A stretch of 26,477 bases of DNA from contig JAUZPT010000005.1 of NCBI GenBank assembly GCA_030705745.1, forward strand, positions 1-26,477, written 5' to 3'. The notes below the pieces were generated by a model. That model was not told the origin of the DNA. It made no database searches and worked only from the letters and a program-made list of their open reading frames with translations. The DNA is from Bacillota bacterium (GTDB taxonomy: Bacteria > Bacillota > Bacilli > Bacillales > Cytobacillaceae). Positions within the stretch are counted from its first letter, which is position 1, and every line of letters starts with the position of its first letter. A program made the translations under genes and the position numbers. Positions 14,959 through 21,856 of this stretch are shown here, piece after piece.

Positions 14959-14969
14959 TAGTCACCAAG

Positions 14970-15674
14970 TTATGTCATATAATACTGAAAACTGGCTGTA
15001 ATTTCTGCTTTAGCTATAAGTTGGCCAGGTTCAAATTGAGTAGTACTCACACCTTTTACAAAAGAAGCAGAAATGTTTATAGGCAATGATGAAGACTCTA
15101 AACCTTCAGTAATATAAAGAGGGACAGGATTTAATGTCGCTTTTATTTCTCCTGTAAGTGCTTGAGCCTTTTGGATGGCATCATGCATTGCCATTGTCAA
15201 AGCTTGACGGTAAAAAGCTTCTTTGTTGCGGCTTTTAAATATAATCGACGCAACGTAATTCGCCCCATTTTGTACAGCTGTATCTACAATTTTACCAATG
15301 TTTCTTAACTCTTCAATTGTCACTTTAAGTAAGTGTGTCACTTTATAACCACGAAAAACTTGTTTTCCCCCAATGTAATCGTACTCTGAATCAATCCGAT
15401 AATCAAAAGTCTGGATGTTATGTTGCGGAATTCCTAAAGACAGCAAAGAACTGATGACATTGGAAATAAGTTTAGAATTCAGTTGTTGAGCCTCAATCAA
15501 TTCTTTCTTTTCTGTCATAACACCAATCGTTACCTCTGCCATATCAGGAGTATACGCTTTTTCCCCTCGACCAATCACTTTCAATACCGCATCGTGGTGT
15601 CGAAGCGGTGGTACATGTGAATTTATGCCGCGATTTGAATTTTGGTTAGTGTACAATTCGATTTCCCCTTTCAT
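14970..15674 (-). CDS. SIMPL (DUF541) domain protein
   Basis: A 234-residue protein of the SIMPL/DUF541 family. The conserved start of the domain reads VIGRGEKAYTPDMAEVTIGVMTEKKELIEAQQLNS (about residues 32-67). The middle holds the typical LLSLGIPQHNIQTFDYRI...YKVTHLLKVTI stretch, and the end has AKAEITASFQY. No signal peptide is visible, unlike many family members, so it is probably cytoplasmic. Molecular function is unknown. ATG at 15674 has only a weak purine-rich ribosome site. It is the only minus-strand gene between efp and spoIIIAA and faces the ccm cluster. Confidence 0.82.
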   Translation of the reverse strand: MKGEIELYTNQNSNRGINSHVPPLRHHDAVLKVIGRGEKAYTPDMAEVTIGVMTEKKELIEAQQLNSKLISNVISSLLSLGIPQHNIQTFDYRIDSEYDYIGGKQVFRGYKVTHLLKVTIEELRNIGKIVDTAVQNGANYVASIIFKSRNKEAFYRQALTMAMHDAIQKAQALTGEIKATLNPVPLYITEGLESSSLPINISASFVKGVSTTQFEPGQLIAKAEITASFQYYMT

Positions 15675-15796
15675 TCTTTCTTCTACAATACGAAATTTTT
15701 TCTCTTAAAATTCCTTTTTATCGAAGTGTTAGAGTTCATATTCGTTTTAAAAATAGTAGGAACCCCGGAACTTTGAAAGATTGCCTGTTTTGAAAG

Positions 15797-15824
15797 TCAT
15801 ATTGTGCACAAGCAGGCATACATT
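15797..15824 (+). promoter_or_regulatory. Sigma-E promoter of the spoIIIA operon
   Basis: TCATATT (15797-15803) fits the sigma-E -35 consensus KMATATT, and CATACATT (15817-15824) fits the -10 consensus CATACAHT, spaced 13 bases apart. It is 36 bases before the spoIIIAA start. The B. subtilis spoIIIA operon is known to be sigma-E dependent in the mother cell. Confidence 0.85.
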
Positions 15825-15859
15825 TAAATTAATGAAACAAGCTTTCGGGAGGTCACGAT

Positions 15860-16783
15860 ATGGAATCCATAGTCAATTTCTTGCCAAAAAGAATTGCAGA
15901 AATTATAGATCGGATCCCTGCACTTCAAAAAAGAGAAATAGAAGAAATACGAATTCGCATCAATCGCCCAATTGAAATCACGATGAAGGGTTTGCCTCGC
16001 TTTTTATCGTATACAGTCCTGCCAGAAGATGCCCTTCAGGTTTTGAATAAAATTAGTCAGTTTTCCATCTATACGATGGAAGAAGAATTAAAACGAGGTT
16101 ATGTTACCGTTTCAGGGGGCCATCGAATTGGGCTGGCGGGGAAGGTAATTCTTGAAAATGGAAAAGTAAAAGCGATTCGTGATATCTCTTCTTTTAATAT
16201 TAGGATTGCAAAGGAAAAAATCGGAATAGCGGATGCAGTAATGCCGTTTATTCGAAACGAAGGATGGCTCCACACGATGATCATCGGTGCCCCACAAACG
16301 GGGAAAACAACGCTTTTGAGGGATATTGCAAGAATAATATCAACAGGTAATGCGAACATGGGTTTTCAGGCATCAAAGGTGGGAATTGTTGATGAACGTT
16401 CAGAAATTGCCGGCTGCATTAATGGTATACCCCAACTAACTTTTGGCCATCGAGTGGATATTCTTGACGCATGTCCAAAGGCAGAGGGCATGATGATGAT
16501 GATTCGTTCCATGAGCCCTGAGGTATTGGTCGTCGATGAGATAGGAAGAAAAGAAGATGCCGAAGCCATTATGGAGGCTGTACATGCGGGAATCAGCCTT
16601 GTGATGACCACACATGGAAACTCACTTGCAGAAATAAATAAACGTCCGTCACTTAAGGAGATCATTGATCGAGGAATCTTTCAGCGATTCATCATTTTGA
16701 GCCGTAAACGGGGGCCGGGAACAATTACTCATATTGTAAATGGCACCGGTCAGGAACTCACTTATAAAGAGAGAGTGACATAA
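15860..16783 (+). CDS. spoIIIAA: Stage III sporulation ATPase SpoIIIAA
   Basis: SpoIIIAA is the cytoplasmic secretion-type ATPase of the SpoIIIA-SpoIIQ channel that links mother cell and forespore. The 307 residues carry a P-loop GAPQTGKTT (143-151), a Walker B-like VLVVDEIG, and conserved TTHG in the C-terminal half. The N-terminal domain (about 1-125) has the MEEELKRGYVTVSGGHRIGLAG block typical of the family. ATG at 15860 follows GGGAGGTCACGAT. The stop touches the next start directly (TAAATG). It lies just behind the sigma-E promoter. In B. subtilis yqhV lies between efp and this gene; no yqhV is present here. Confidence 0.96.
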   Translation: MESIVNFLPKRIAEIIDRIPALQKREIEEIRIRINRPIEITMKGLPRFLSYTVLPEDALQVLNKISQFSIYTMEEELKRGYVTVSGGHRIGLAGKVILENGKVKAIRDISSFNIRIAKEKIGIADAVMPFIRNEGWLHTMIIGAPQTGKTTLLRDIARIISTGNANMGFQASKVGIVDERSEIAGCINGIPQLTFGHRVDILDACPKAEGMMMMIRSMSPEVLVVDEIGRKEDAEAIMEAVHAGISLVMTTHGNSLAEINKRPSLKEIIDRGIFQRFIILSRKRGPGTITHIVNGTGQELTYKERVT

Positions 16784-17299
16784 ATGATAAAGCTTATTGG
16801 AGCCATGTTTATTATTATTTCAACCACCTGGACTGGCTTTGAAGCATCAAGACATTTAAGCGAAAGGCCCAAACAGCTTCGGCAGCTCAAATCCGCCCTA
16901 CAATCGCTTGAGGCTGAAATTATGTATGGCCATACTCCTTTGCACGAAGCGGCTCGAAGGCTGGCTTCACAGCTTTCAAAGCCATTATCTTGGTTTTTTG
17001 AATCTTTTGCGAAAAAACTAACGGATACTGAAACGACTGTGAAGGACGCATGGGAATTAAGCTTAAAGGAAGTATGGAAATTAACTGCACTAAAACAGGC
17101 TGAGTTCGAAGTGATGAAGCAATTTGGGGAGACATTAGGCCGGCATGATCGCCATTCCCAACAAAAGCATATTATCCTCACTCTCACCCATCTTGAAAGG
17201 GAAGAGGCCGATGCAAGGGACAAACAGGACAAATACGAGAAAATGGTCAAAAGCCTAGGCTTCCTGACAGGATTATTGCTCATCATTTTATTGATTTAG
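16784..17299 (+). CDS. spoIIIAB: Stage III sporulation protein SpoIIIAB
   Basis: A 171-residue SpoIIIA channel component related to type II secretion GspF proteins. It has an N-terminal hydrophobic segment (1-19), a long helical cytoplasmic domain with the conserved RPKQLRQLKSALQSLEAEIMYGHTPL block (about 27-53), and a C-terminal hydrophobic segment (about 154-171). In the channel it is proposed to serve as the platform protein for the SpoIIIAA ATPase. Its ATG immediately follows the spoIIIAA stop; the ribosome site (AGAGAGAGTGA) lies inside spoIIIAA. spoIIIAC follows after 11 bases. Confidence 0.95.
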   Translation: MIKLIGAMFIIISTTWTGFEASRHLSERPKQLRQLKSALQSLEAEIMYGHTPLHEAARRLASQLSKPLSWFFESFAKKLTDTETTVKDAWELSLKEVWKLTALKQAEFEVMKQFGETLGRHDRHSQQKHIILTLTHLEREEADARDKQDKYEKMVKSLGFLTGLLLIILLI

Positions 17300-17310
17300 G
17301 AGGAAAAACG

Positions 17311-17514
17311 ATGGGATTAGATGTTGATATTATTTTCAAAATAGCAGGTGTGGGCATTGTCGTCGCCTTCTTGCATACCGTACTCGATCAGGTGGGCAAA
17401 AAGGAATACGCGCAATGGGTAACGCTGTTTGGTTTTATCTATATATTGTTTCAGGTGGCGTCCATTGTCGACGAACTCTTTCAAAAAATAAAATCGGTCT
17501 TCTTATTTCAATAG
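17311..17514 (+). CDS. spoIIIAC: Stage III sporulation protein SpoIIIAC
   Basis: A 67-residue, two-helix membrane protein (MGLDVDIIFKIAGVGIVVAFLHTVLDQVGKKEYAQWV...), the normal SpoIIIAC size. In the SpoIIIA channel it is thought to form part of the membrane export apparatus together with SpoIIIAD. ATG at 17311 follows AGGAGGAAAAACG. It lies 11 bases after spoIIIAB, and spoIIIAD follows with an unusual start. Confidence 0.95.
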   Translation: MGLDVDIIFKIAGVGIVVAFLHTVLDQVGKKEYAQWVTLFGFIYILFQVASIVDELFQKIKSVFLFQ

Positions 17515-17530
17515 AGGGGGGGCCTTTGCC

Positions 17531-17920
17531 ATTGAAATTTTAAAAATCGTAGGTATTGCCCTCGTCGGCACGTTCCTTGCACTAATAATCAAGGAGCATA
17601 AACCGAATTTTGCCTTCCTGCTCGTCGTTTTTGTAGGTTGCGTCATTTTCCTTTTTCTGGTTGATAAAATCTATGCCATTATTTATATGCTGGAAAAACT
17701 GGCTGTGAATGCAAAAGTGAATGTGGTATACGTGGAAACGATTTTAAAAATAATCGGAATTGCCTATATTGCCGAATTCGCTGCTCAAATTACGAAGGAT
17801 GCGGGCCAGGGAGCCATTTCATCGAAAATTGAACTTGCAGGTAAAATTCTCATTCTGGCGATGGCGATACCTATTTTAACAGTCATGATAGAAACGATTC
17901 TAAAGATGATTCCAAGCTGA
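17531..17920 (+). CDS. spoIIIAD: Stage III sporulation protein SpoIIIAD, apparent ATT start
   Basis: A SpoIIIA channel membrane protein related to SpoIIIAC, with about four helices and the highly conserved NVVYVETILKIIGIAYIAEFAAQITKDAGQGAISSKIELAGKILILAMA block. The homologous sequence clearly begins before the first ATG of the frame (17687): EILKIVGIALVGTFLALIIKEHKPNFAFLLVVFVGC is family sequence. Upstream, the frame contains no ATG, GTG or TTG back to the spoIIIAC stop region. ATT at 17531 lies 8 bases after a very strong GAGGGGGGG site (17514-17522) and gives 129 residues, close to the family length. Calling a gene from 17687 would lose about 40% of the protein. Stop is TGA. Confidence 0.88.
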   Translation: MEILKIVGIALVGTFLALIIKEHKPNFAFLLVVFVGCVIFLFLVDKIYAIIYMLEKLAVNAKVNVVYVETILKIIGIAYIAEFAAQITKDAGQGAISSKIELAGKILILAMAIPILTVMIETILKMIPS

Positions 17921-17975
17921 AAAGAACCCGCGCAAAACGGGTGCTTACGCTTTTCTAAAAACTTGAGGTGAAAAT

Positions 17976-19175
17976 ATGAAGCAGAGGATGCAGTTTATTT
18001 CCATTATCATTCTTCTAACCTATTTTTTATGCATACCAGATGTACAGGCCGCCGGAAATTCAATTCTAACAACAAGCCCAGCATCACCGCAACAGCTTGT
18101 AAACTCTCAAATGCAGTCGCTGGATTTTACCGAACTGAAAAAATACTGGGAAGAGATACTGAATAAATATGGCGGATTTCTTCCAGAAAGCCAAAAAGGA
18201 AGTTTATACGATTTTATAAAAGGTGATAAAAAATTTTCATTTAACCAATGGATCCAGGGTGTGATTAAATATGCCTTCCACGAATTTATTGCAAATGGAA
18301 AACTTCTCGGTACATTGATTATGCTGACCGTCTTCAGCATGCTTTTGCAATCGATGCAAAATGCCTTTGAGAAAAGTACAATCAGCAAGGTTGCCTATTC
18401 GATTGTTTACATGGTACTGGTCATCATTGCCCTGAACAGCTTTCATGTTGCCATTAACTATACGAATGAGGCCATCAGCTCAATGATTTCTTTCGTGCTT
18501 GCACTCGTGCCTCTTTTGCTTGCTCTGGTTGCATCATCAGGAGGCGTTGTTTCAGCAGCTTTTTTCCATCCAGTTATCCTATTTCTAATGAATACATGCG
18601 GTTTGTTTATCCAATACATCATTTTGCCTTTATTGTTTCTTTCAGCATTGCTGAGCATCGTCAGTACGATGTCGGAGCATTACAAAGTTAGCCAGCTCGC
18701 CCAACTTTTAAGGAACTGGAGCATCGGACTTTTGGGCTTGTTTTTAACCATCTTTTTAGGGGTTATTTCCGTTCAAGGAGCTTCAGCGGCAGTTACGGAC
18801 GGAGTCGCGATCAAAACGGCAAAATTTGTGACCGGGAATTTTATTCCTGTCATTGGAAGGATATTCACGGATGCAACGGATACGGTCATCAGCGCGTCGG
18901 TCCTTTTAAAAAACACAGTAGGAATAGCTGGTGTAGCTATTCTATTAATTATAGTGGCATTTCCGGCAATAAAAATATTGATGATTGCCTTTACGTATAA
19001 ATTCGCCGCGGCCATTTTGCAGCCACTCGGAGGCGGGCCAGTCATATCTTGTCTAGATATCATCAGCAAGAGTGTAATTTATGTCTTCGCTGCATTAGGT
19101 ATCGTTTCGTTGATGTTTTTTCTCAGCATAACGGTCATTGTTGCAGCAGGAAATCTGACCATGATGATGAGGTAG
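17976..19175 (+). CDS. spoIIIAE: Stage III sporulation protein SpoIIIAE
   Basis: A 399-residue polytopic membrane protein of the SpoIIIA-SpoIIQ channel. It has a cleavable signal peptide (1-25, ending VQA) and an extracytoplasmic stretch of about 70 residues (SQKGSLYDFIKGDKKFSFNQW). About seven membrane segments follow, with the conserved GVISVQGASAAVTDGVAIKTAKFVTGNFIPVIGR and LQPLGGGPVISCLD blocks. It is distantly permease-like and is one of the export-apparatus components. ATG at 17976 follows GAGGTGAAAAT. A 55-base gap with a weak hairpin (ACCCG/CGGGT near 17926-17942) separates it from spoIIIAD. Confidence 0.95.
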   Translation: MKQRMQFISIIILLTYFLCIPDVQAAGNSILTTSPASPQQLVNSQMQSLDFTELKKYWEEILNKYGGFLPESQKGSLYDFIKGDKKFSFNQWIQGVIKYAFHEFIANGKLLGTLIMLTVFSMLLQSMQNAFEKSTISKVAYSIVYMVLVIIALNSFHVAINYTNEAISSMISFVLALVPLLLALVASSGGVVSAAFFHPVILFLMNTCGLFIQYIILPLLFLSALLSIVSTMSEHYKVSQLAQLLRNWSIGLLGLFLTIFLGVISVQGASAAVTDGVAIKTAKFVTGNFIPVIGRIFTDATDTVISASVLLKNTVGIAGVAILLIIVAFPAIKILMIAFTYKFAAAILQPLGGGPVISCLDIISKSVIYVFAALGIVSLMFFLSITVIVAAGNLTMMMR

Positions 19176-19185
19176 GAGGGAAGAG

Positions 19186-19815
19186 ATGAATTATTTAATA
19201 GAATGGATAACGAATATTATCTTATTTATTCTTCTGGCAACTGTTATTGACATGCTCCTCCCAAATTCATCTATGCAAAAATATATAAAAATGGTTGTAG
19301 GCTTGATTTTAATTGCTATCATCCTTACTCCTGTATTGAAATTGATTTCATACAATTTTGAAGATGCAATTTCTTCTATGAACGTTCTCAATGATCCTGC
19401 TGAAAAAAATATGAAAAATTTAATAGAATCGAAGAAAAAAGAAATACAAGCCTCCCAACATGCATATATTTTAGAACAAATGGCTGTCCAGCTTAAAAAG
19501 GGCGCAGAGGAGGAGTTGATGAACCGGTTCGGAATGGAAATTGCCAATATTAACATTTTGACAGATGACAACCCAAATCATACTTTTCCAGATAATCTGC
19601 AAAAGGTTTCGGTTACTCTGAAACATCCAGACAACCAAATCCAAACGGTTGAAGCGGTAAAGCAAATTGAAATTAATGCAAGCGCTCCTCTAAAGTCCAA
19701 AAAAAATGCAGGCAAAGAAAGCAAAATTGCTTCCTTACTTGCAAAGGAGTGGAATGTTGCGGACAAAGTAATTGAAGTTTCAATTGAAGGGGGGGAAACC
19801 CAGAAGGATGAATAA
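19186..19815 (+). CDS. spoIIIAF: Stage III sporulation protein SpoIIIAF
   Basis: A 209-residue protein with two N-terminal membrane helices (about 7-25 and 34-52, including LPNSSMQKYIKMVVGLILIAIILTP). A domain in the intermembrane space of the developing spore follows (about 65-209), related to the ring-building-motif folds of type III secretion. ATG at 19186 follows GAGGGAAGAG. Its last codons overlap the spoIIIAG start by 8 bases. The linker (about 70-110) is Lys/Glu-rich and probably helical. Confidence 0.93.
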   Translation: MNYLIEWITNIILFILLATVIDMLLPNSSMQKYIKMVVGLILIAIILTPVLKLISYNFEDAISSMNVLNDPAEKNMKNLIESKKKEIQASQHAYILEQMAVQLKKGAEEELMNRFGMEIANINILTDDNPNHTFPDNLQKVSVTLKHPDNQIQTVEAVKQIEINASAPLKSKKNAGKESKIASLLAKEWNVADKVIEVSIEGGETQKDE

Positions 19816-20458
19816 CGAAAAAGGACCGTTGTCGTGGCTGAAAAAATTGCTTTCAAACGAAGGTCAACCTGAGAAAAAAGCTGGAAAATATCACTATATG
19901 CTTCTTGTCCTTTGTTTAGGGGCGACCTTCATGCTAGTAGGGAATATGCTACTTAAAAATCAGCCGTCCGCCTCCGTAGTACCGGCAATAAAAAGCGTCG
20001 ACACAAAAGCAGAAGATGTTCCTGCATTCGGAATGAAAAAGTCTTCCATAAATAACGAGATGGAAAATTACGAACAGGCTTATGAAGGACAAATGAAGGA
20101 TGCACTTGAAAGCATGCTTGGTGTTAATGACGTCAAAGTAGTCGTGAACATAGACTCTTCTGATATAAAGATTTTTGAAAAAAATAAAGTATTAAAGAAT
20201 CAGACAACGAACGAAACAGATCGCGATGGTGGGAAACGGCAAGTGGAAGATTCATCAGTAGATGAACAGCTGGTTATTATTCGAAATGGGGACAAAGAGG
20301 TGCCGATCGTCGTCCAAACGCAAAAGCCAAAGATTCGAGGTGTCCTGGTTGTTGCGAAGGGCGCGGAGGACATTCATGTGAAAAAATCAATTATTGAAGC
20401 AGTAACAAGAGCTTTGGACGTACCAAGCTTTCGAGTTTCGGTAATGCCCAAAAAATAA
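19808..20458 (+). CDS. spoIIIAG: Stage III sporulation protein SpoIIIAG
   Basis: SpoIIIAG forms the large ring of the mother cell-forespore channel in the intermembrane space. The 216 residues have a basic cytoplasmic start, one membrane helix (about 33-51) and a ring-building domain with its characteristic inserted region (about 75-215). ATG at 19808 lies inside the end of spoIIIAF (8-base overlap) with a run of seven G residues about 11 bases upstream. An in-frame TTG at 19772 is open but has no ribosome site. spoIIIAH follows after 14 bases. Confidence 0.94.
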   Translation: MNNEKGPLSWLKKLLSNEGQPEKKAGKYHYMLLVLCLGATFMLVGNMLLKNQPSASVVPAIKSVDTKAEDVPAFGMKKSSINNEMENYEQAYEGQMKDALESMLGVNDVKVVVNIDSSDIKIFEKNKVLKNQTTNETDRDGGKRQVEDSSVDEQLVIIRNGDKEVPIVVQTQKPKIRGVLVVAKGAEDIHVKKSIIEAVTRALDVPSFRVSVMPKK

Positions 20459-20472
20459 AGGGGGATAAATAA

Positions 20473-21036
20473 ATGTTGTTAAAAAAACAAACGGTATGGT
20501 TATTAACAATGTTATCATTAGTCGTTGTGTTATCGGTCTATTACATTACTTCACCTGAACAAAAAAACTCGAATTTCGCTAATGTTGACCAAAAAACGAA
20601 GAATGGGCTTGTTCAAAAGCAGCCTGTTGTTTCAAAACAAAAAACAAACGAGAAAACAATTGTAAAAACCCAATCCAGCGATGAAGTTTTTGAAACACTT
20701 CGCATGCAGCTTGATGACCAGCGAAACCAGCAAATAGAAGAATTGCAGCAAGAAGTAGCTACAACAGACCTTTCTCCAGACAAGCGCAGTGAAGCGTATG
20801 ACCAAATGAAAAAGTTGAGTGAAACTGCCCAAAAGGAAGAAATACTTGAAACACTAATAAAAGCAATGGGTTATGATGATGCCCTCGTGCGCGCTGACGG
20901 ACAGAAAGTTAACATTACCGTGAAATCGAACAAGAAGCCTACAACAGCTGCTGCTAATAATATTATTCGCGTAGTAAGAAACGAGATCGGTGATGATAAT
21001 TTTGTAGCAGTTGAATTTCAACCGACAAAACAATAA
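20473..21036 (+). CDS. spoIIIAH: Stage III sporulation protein SpoIIIAH
   Basis: SpoIIIAH is the mother-cell ring protein that binds forespore SpoIIQ through its YscJ/FliF-like domain, bridging the two membranes. The 187 residues have one N-terminal helix (about 7-26), a Lys/Gln/Thr-rich linker (about 30-75), and a helical region with LRMQLDDQRNQQIEELQQEV. The conserved C-terminal domain then runs ...TLIKAMGYDDALVRADGQKVNITVKS...ARNIIRV-like. ATG at 20473 follows AAGGGGGAT. It ends the spoIIIA operon and is followed by a terminator. Confidence 0.94.
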   Translation: MLLKKQTVWLLTMLSLVVVLSVYYITSPEQKNSNFANVDQKTKNGLVQKQPVVSKQKTNEKTIVKTQSSDEVFETLRMQLDDQRNQQIEELQQEVATTDLSPDKRSEAYDQMKKLSETAQKEEILETLIKAMGYDDALVRADGQKVNITVKSNKKPTTAAANNIIRVVRNEIGDDNFVAVEFQPTKQ

Positions 21037-21051
21037 CTAAACATTTGCAAA

Positions 21052-21088
21052 GAAAAGGAAAGCCATTGAGAGCTTTCCTTTATTTTAT
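21052..21088 (+). terminator. Rho-independent terminator of the spoIIIA operon
   Basis: AAAGGAAAGC (about 21054-21063) pairs with GCTTTCCTTT (21072-21081) around an 8-base loop and is followed by a T-rich stretch (TATTTTATTATA). Confidence 0.85.
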
Positions 21089-21137
21089 TATAGGCTTTCT
21101 TAATCTGTATTTTTGACAACGCGTTTGTTGGCTTATT

Positions 21138-21161
21138 CGTGTGAAACCTTCGTTTCACACG
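21138..21161. repeat. 10-bp perfect palindromic hairpin upstream of accB
   Basis: CGTGTGAAAC (21138-21147) and GTTTCACACG (21152-21161) form a perfect stem with a 4-base CTTC loop. No T-run follows, so it is not a normal terminator. It lies about 120 bases before the accB promoter candidate and could be an operator for a dimeric regulator or an RNA hairpin. Confidence 0.6.
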
Positions 21162-21259
21162 TTATTAAACAAAGCCTCATTACAAAGAAATTTCACATTT
21201 TTGTTTACAAGGTTTAAGATAGGGATAGAGAATTAATCCAAACGAAACTGAATACATGA

Positions 21260-21289
21260 TTGAATTTTTACAAGGTATTATATTATAGT
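21260..21289 (+). promoter_or_regulatory. Candidate sigma-A promoter for accBC
   Basis: TTGAAT (21260-21265) and TATAGT (21284-21289) are spaced 18 bases apart, about 45 bases before the accB ATG. The FapR-like box starts at the next base. An alternative -10 register (TTATAG, 21283-21288) is also possible. Confidence 0.55.
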
Positions 21290-21309
21290 ATTAGTATCTA
21301 GTCTTAAAT
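21290..21309. promoter_or_regulatory. FapR-like operator overlapping the accBC start region
   Basis: ATTAGTATCTAGTCTTAAAT (21290-21309) closely follows the FapR box of Bacillus lipid-synthesis genes (ATTAGTACCTRGTCTTAAT), including the paired TTAGTA and the GTCTTAA half. FapR is a repressor released by malonyl-CoA, the product of acetyl-CoA carboxylase. The box lies where RNA polymerase would start, as in known FapR promoters. Confidence 0.7.
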
Positions 21310-21335
21310 TAGATGAACAAGGAGTGCTTTCAATT

Positions 21336-21842
21336 ATGTTAAAAGTACAGGAAATTCGTGAATTAATAAAGCTGGTCGACCAATCCAGCATCGATGAATT
21401 TGAATTTGAGCAAGAAGGTTCAAAAATTAAAATGAAGAAAAATGTTGTTGAACATGTGACGGTTGCAAGTCCCGCAACTTTGCCATTAAAGGAGGCAATT
21501 CAACAGCCTGCTCGTCAAGAGTCGAGTGTTGCAGCGGTAGCGCAGGAAGTGAAGCAAGAAGAAGTAAAATCAGAGCCAATCAAGGAAACTTTAACAGAAA
21601 ACTTACATAAAATTACTTCACCGATGGTAGGAACTTTTTATTCCTCCTCATCCCCTGATACAGATGCATATGTTAAAACAGGTTCAAAGGTTTCTGACGA
21701 TTCAATCGTCTGCATTGTCGAAGCAATGAAATTATTTAATGAGATTGAAGCAGAAGTGAACGGAGAAATTGTGGAAATTCTCGTGAAAAATGGACAATTA
21801 GTGGAATATGGACAGCCATTGTTCTTGGTAAAGCCTGAATAA
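21336..21842 (+). CDS. accB: Acetyl-CoA carboxylase biotin carboxyl carrier protein
   Basis: AccB carries the biotin that shuttles CO2 between biotin carboxylase and carboxyltransferase, making malonyl-CoA for fatty acids. The 168 residues comprise an N-terminal helical region ([26 protein letters not shown]), a Gln/Glu/Ala-rich linker (about 45-85) and the C-terminal biotinyl domain. Its [12 protein letters not shown] motif places biotinyl-Lys at 132. ATG at 21336 follows AAGGAG; an in-frame GTG at 21324 overlaps that site and is not used. accC follows after 14 bases. A FapR-like box lies just upstream. Confidence 0.96.
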   Translation: MLKVQEIRELIKLVDQSSIDEFEFEQEGSKIKMKKNVVEHVTVASPATLPLKEAIQQPARQESSVAAVAQEVKQEEVKSEPIKETLTENLHKITSPMVGTFYSSSSPDTDAYVKTGSKVSDDSIVCIVEAMKLFNEIEAEVNGEIVEILVKNGQLVEYGQPLFLVKPE

Positions 21843-21856
21843 GGAGCGAATACTGG

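Noticed and set aside
4924..15674. Mobile element carrying the ccm cluster
   Set aside because: No transposase, integrase, terminal repeats or tRNA target site is visible at either edge, so no mobile element is annotated despite the unusual position.
16762..17286. Long open frame on the minus strand opposite spoIIIAB
   Set aside because: It is the antisense shadow of spoIIIAB, with no ribosome site and no recognisable protein features.
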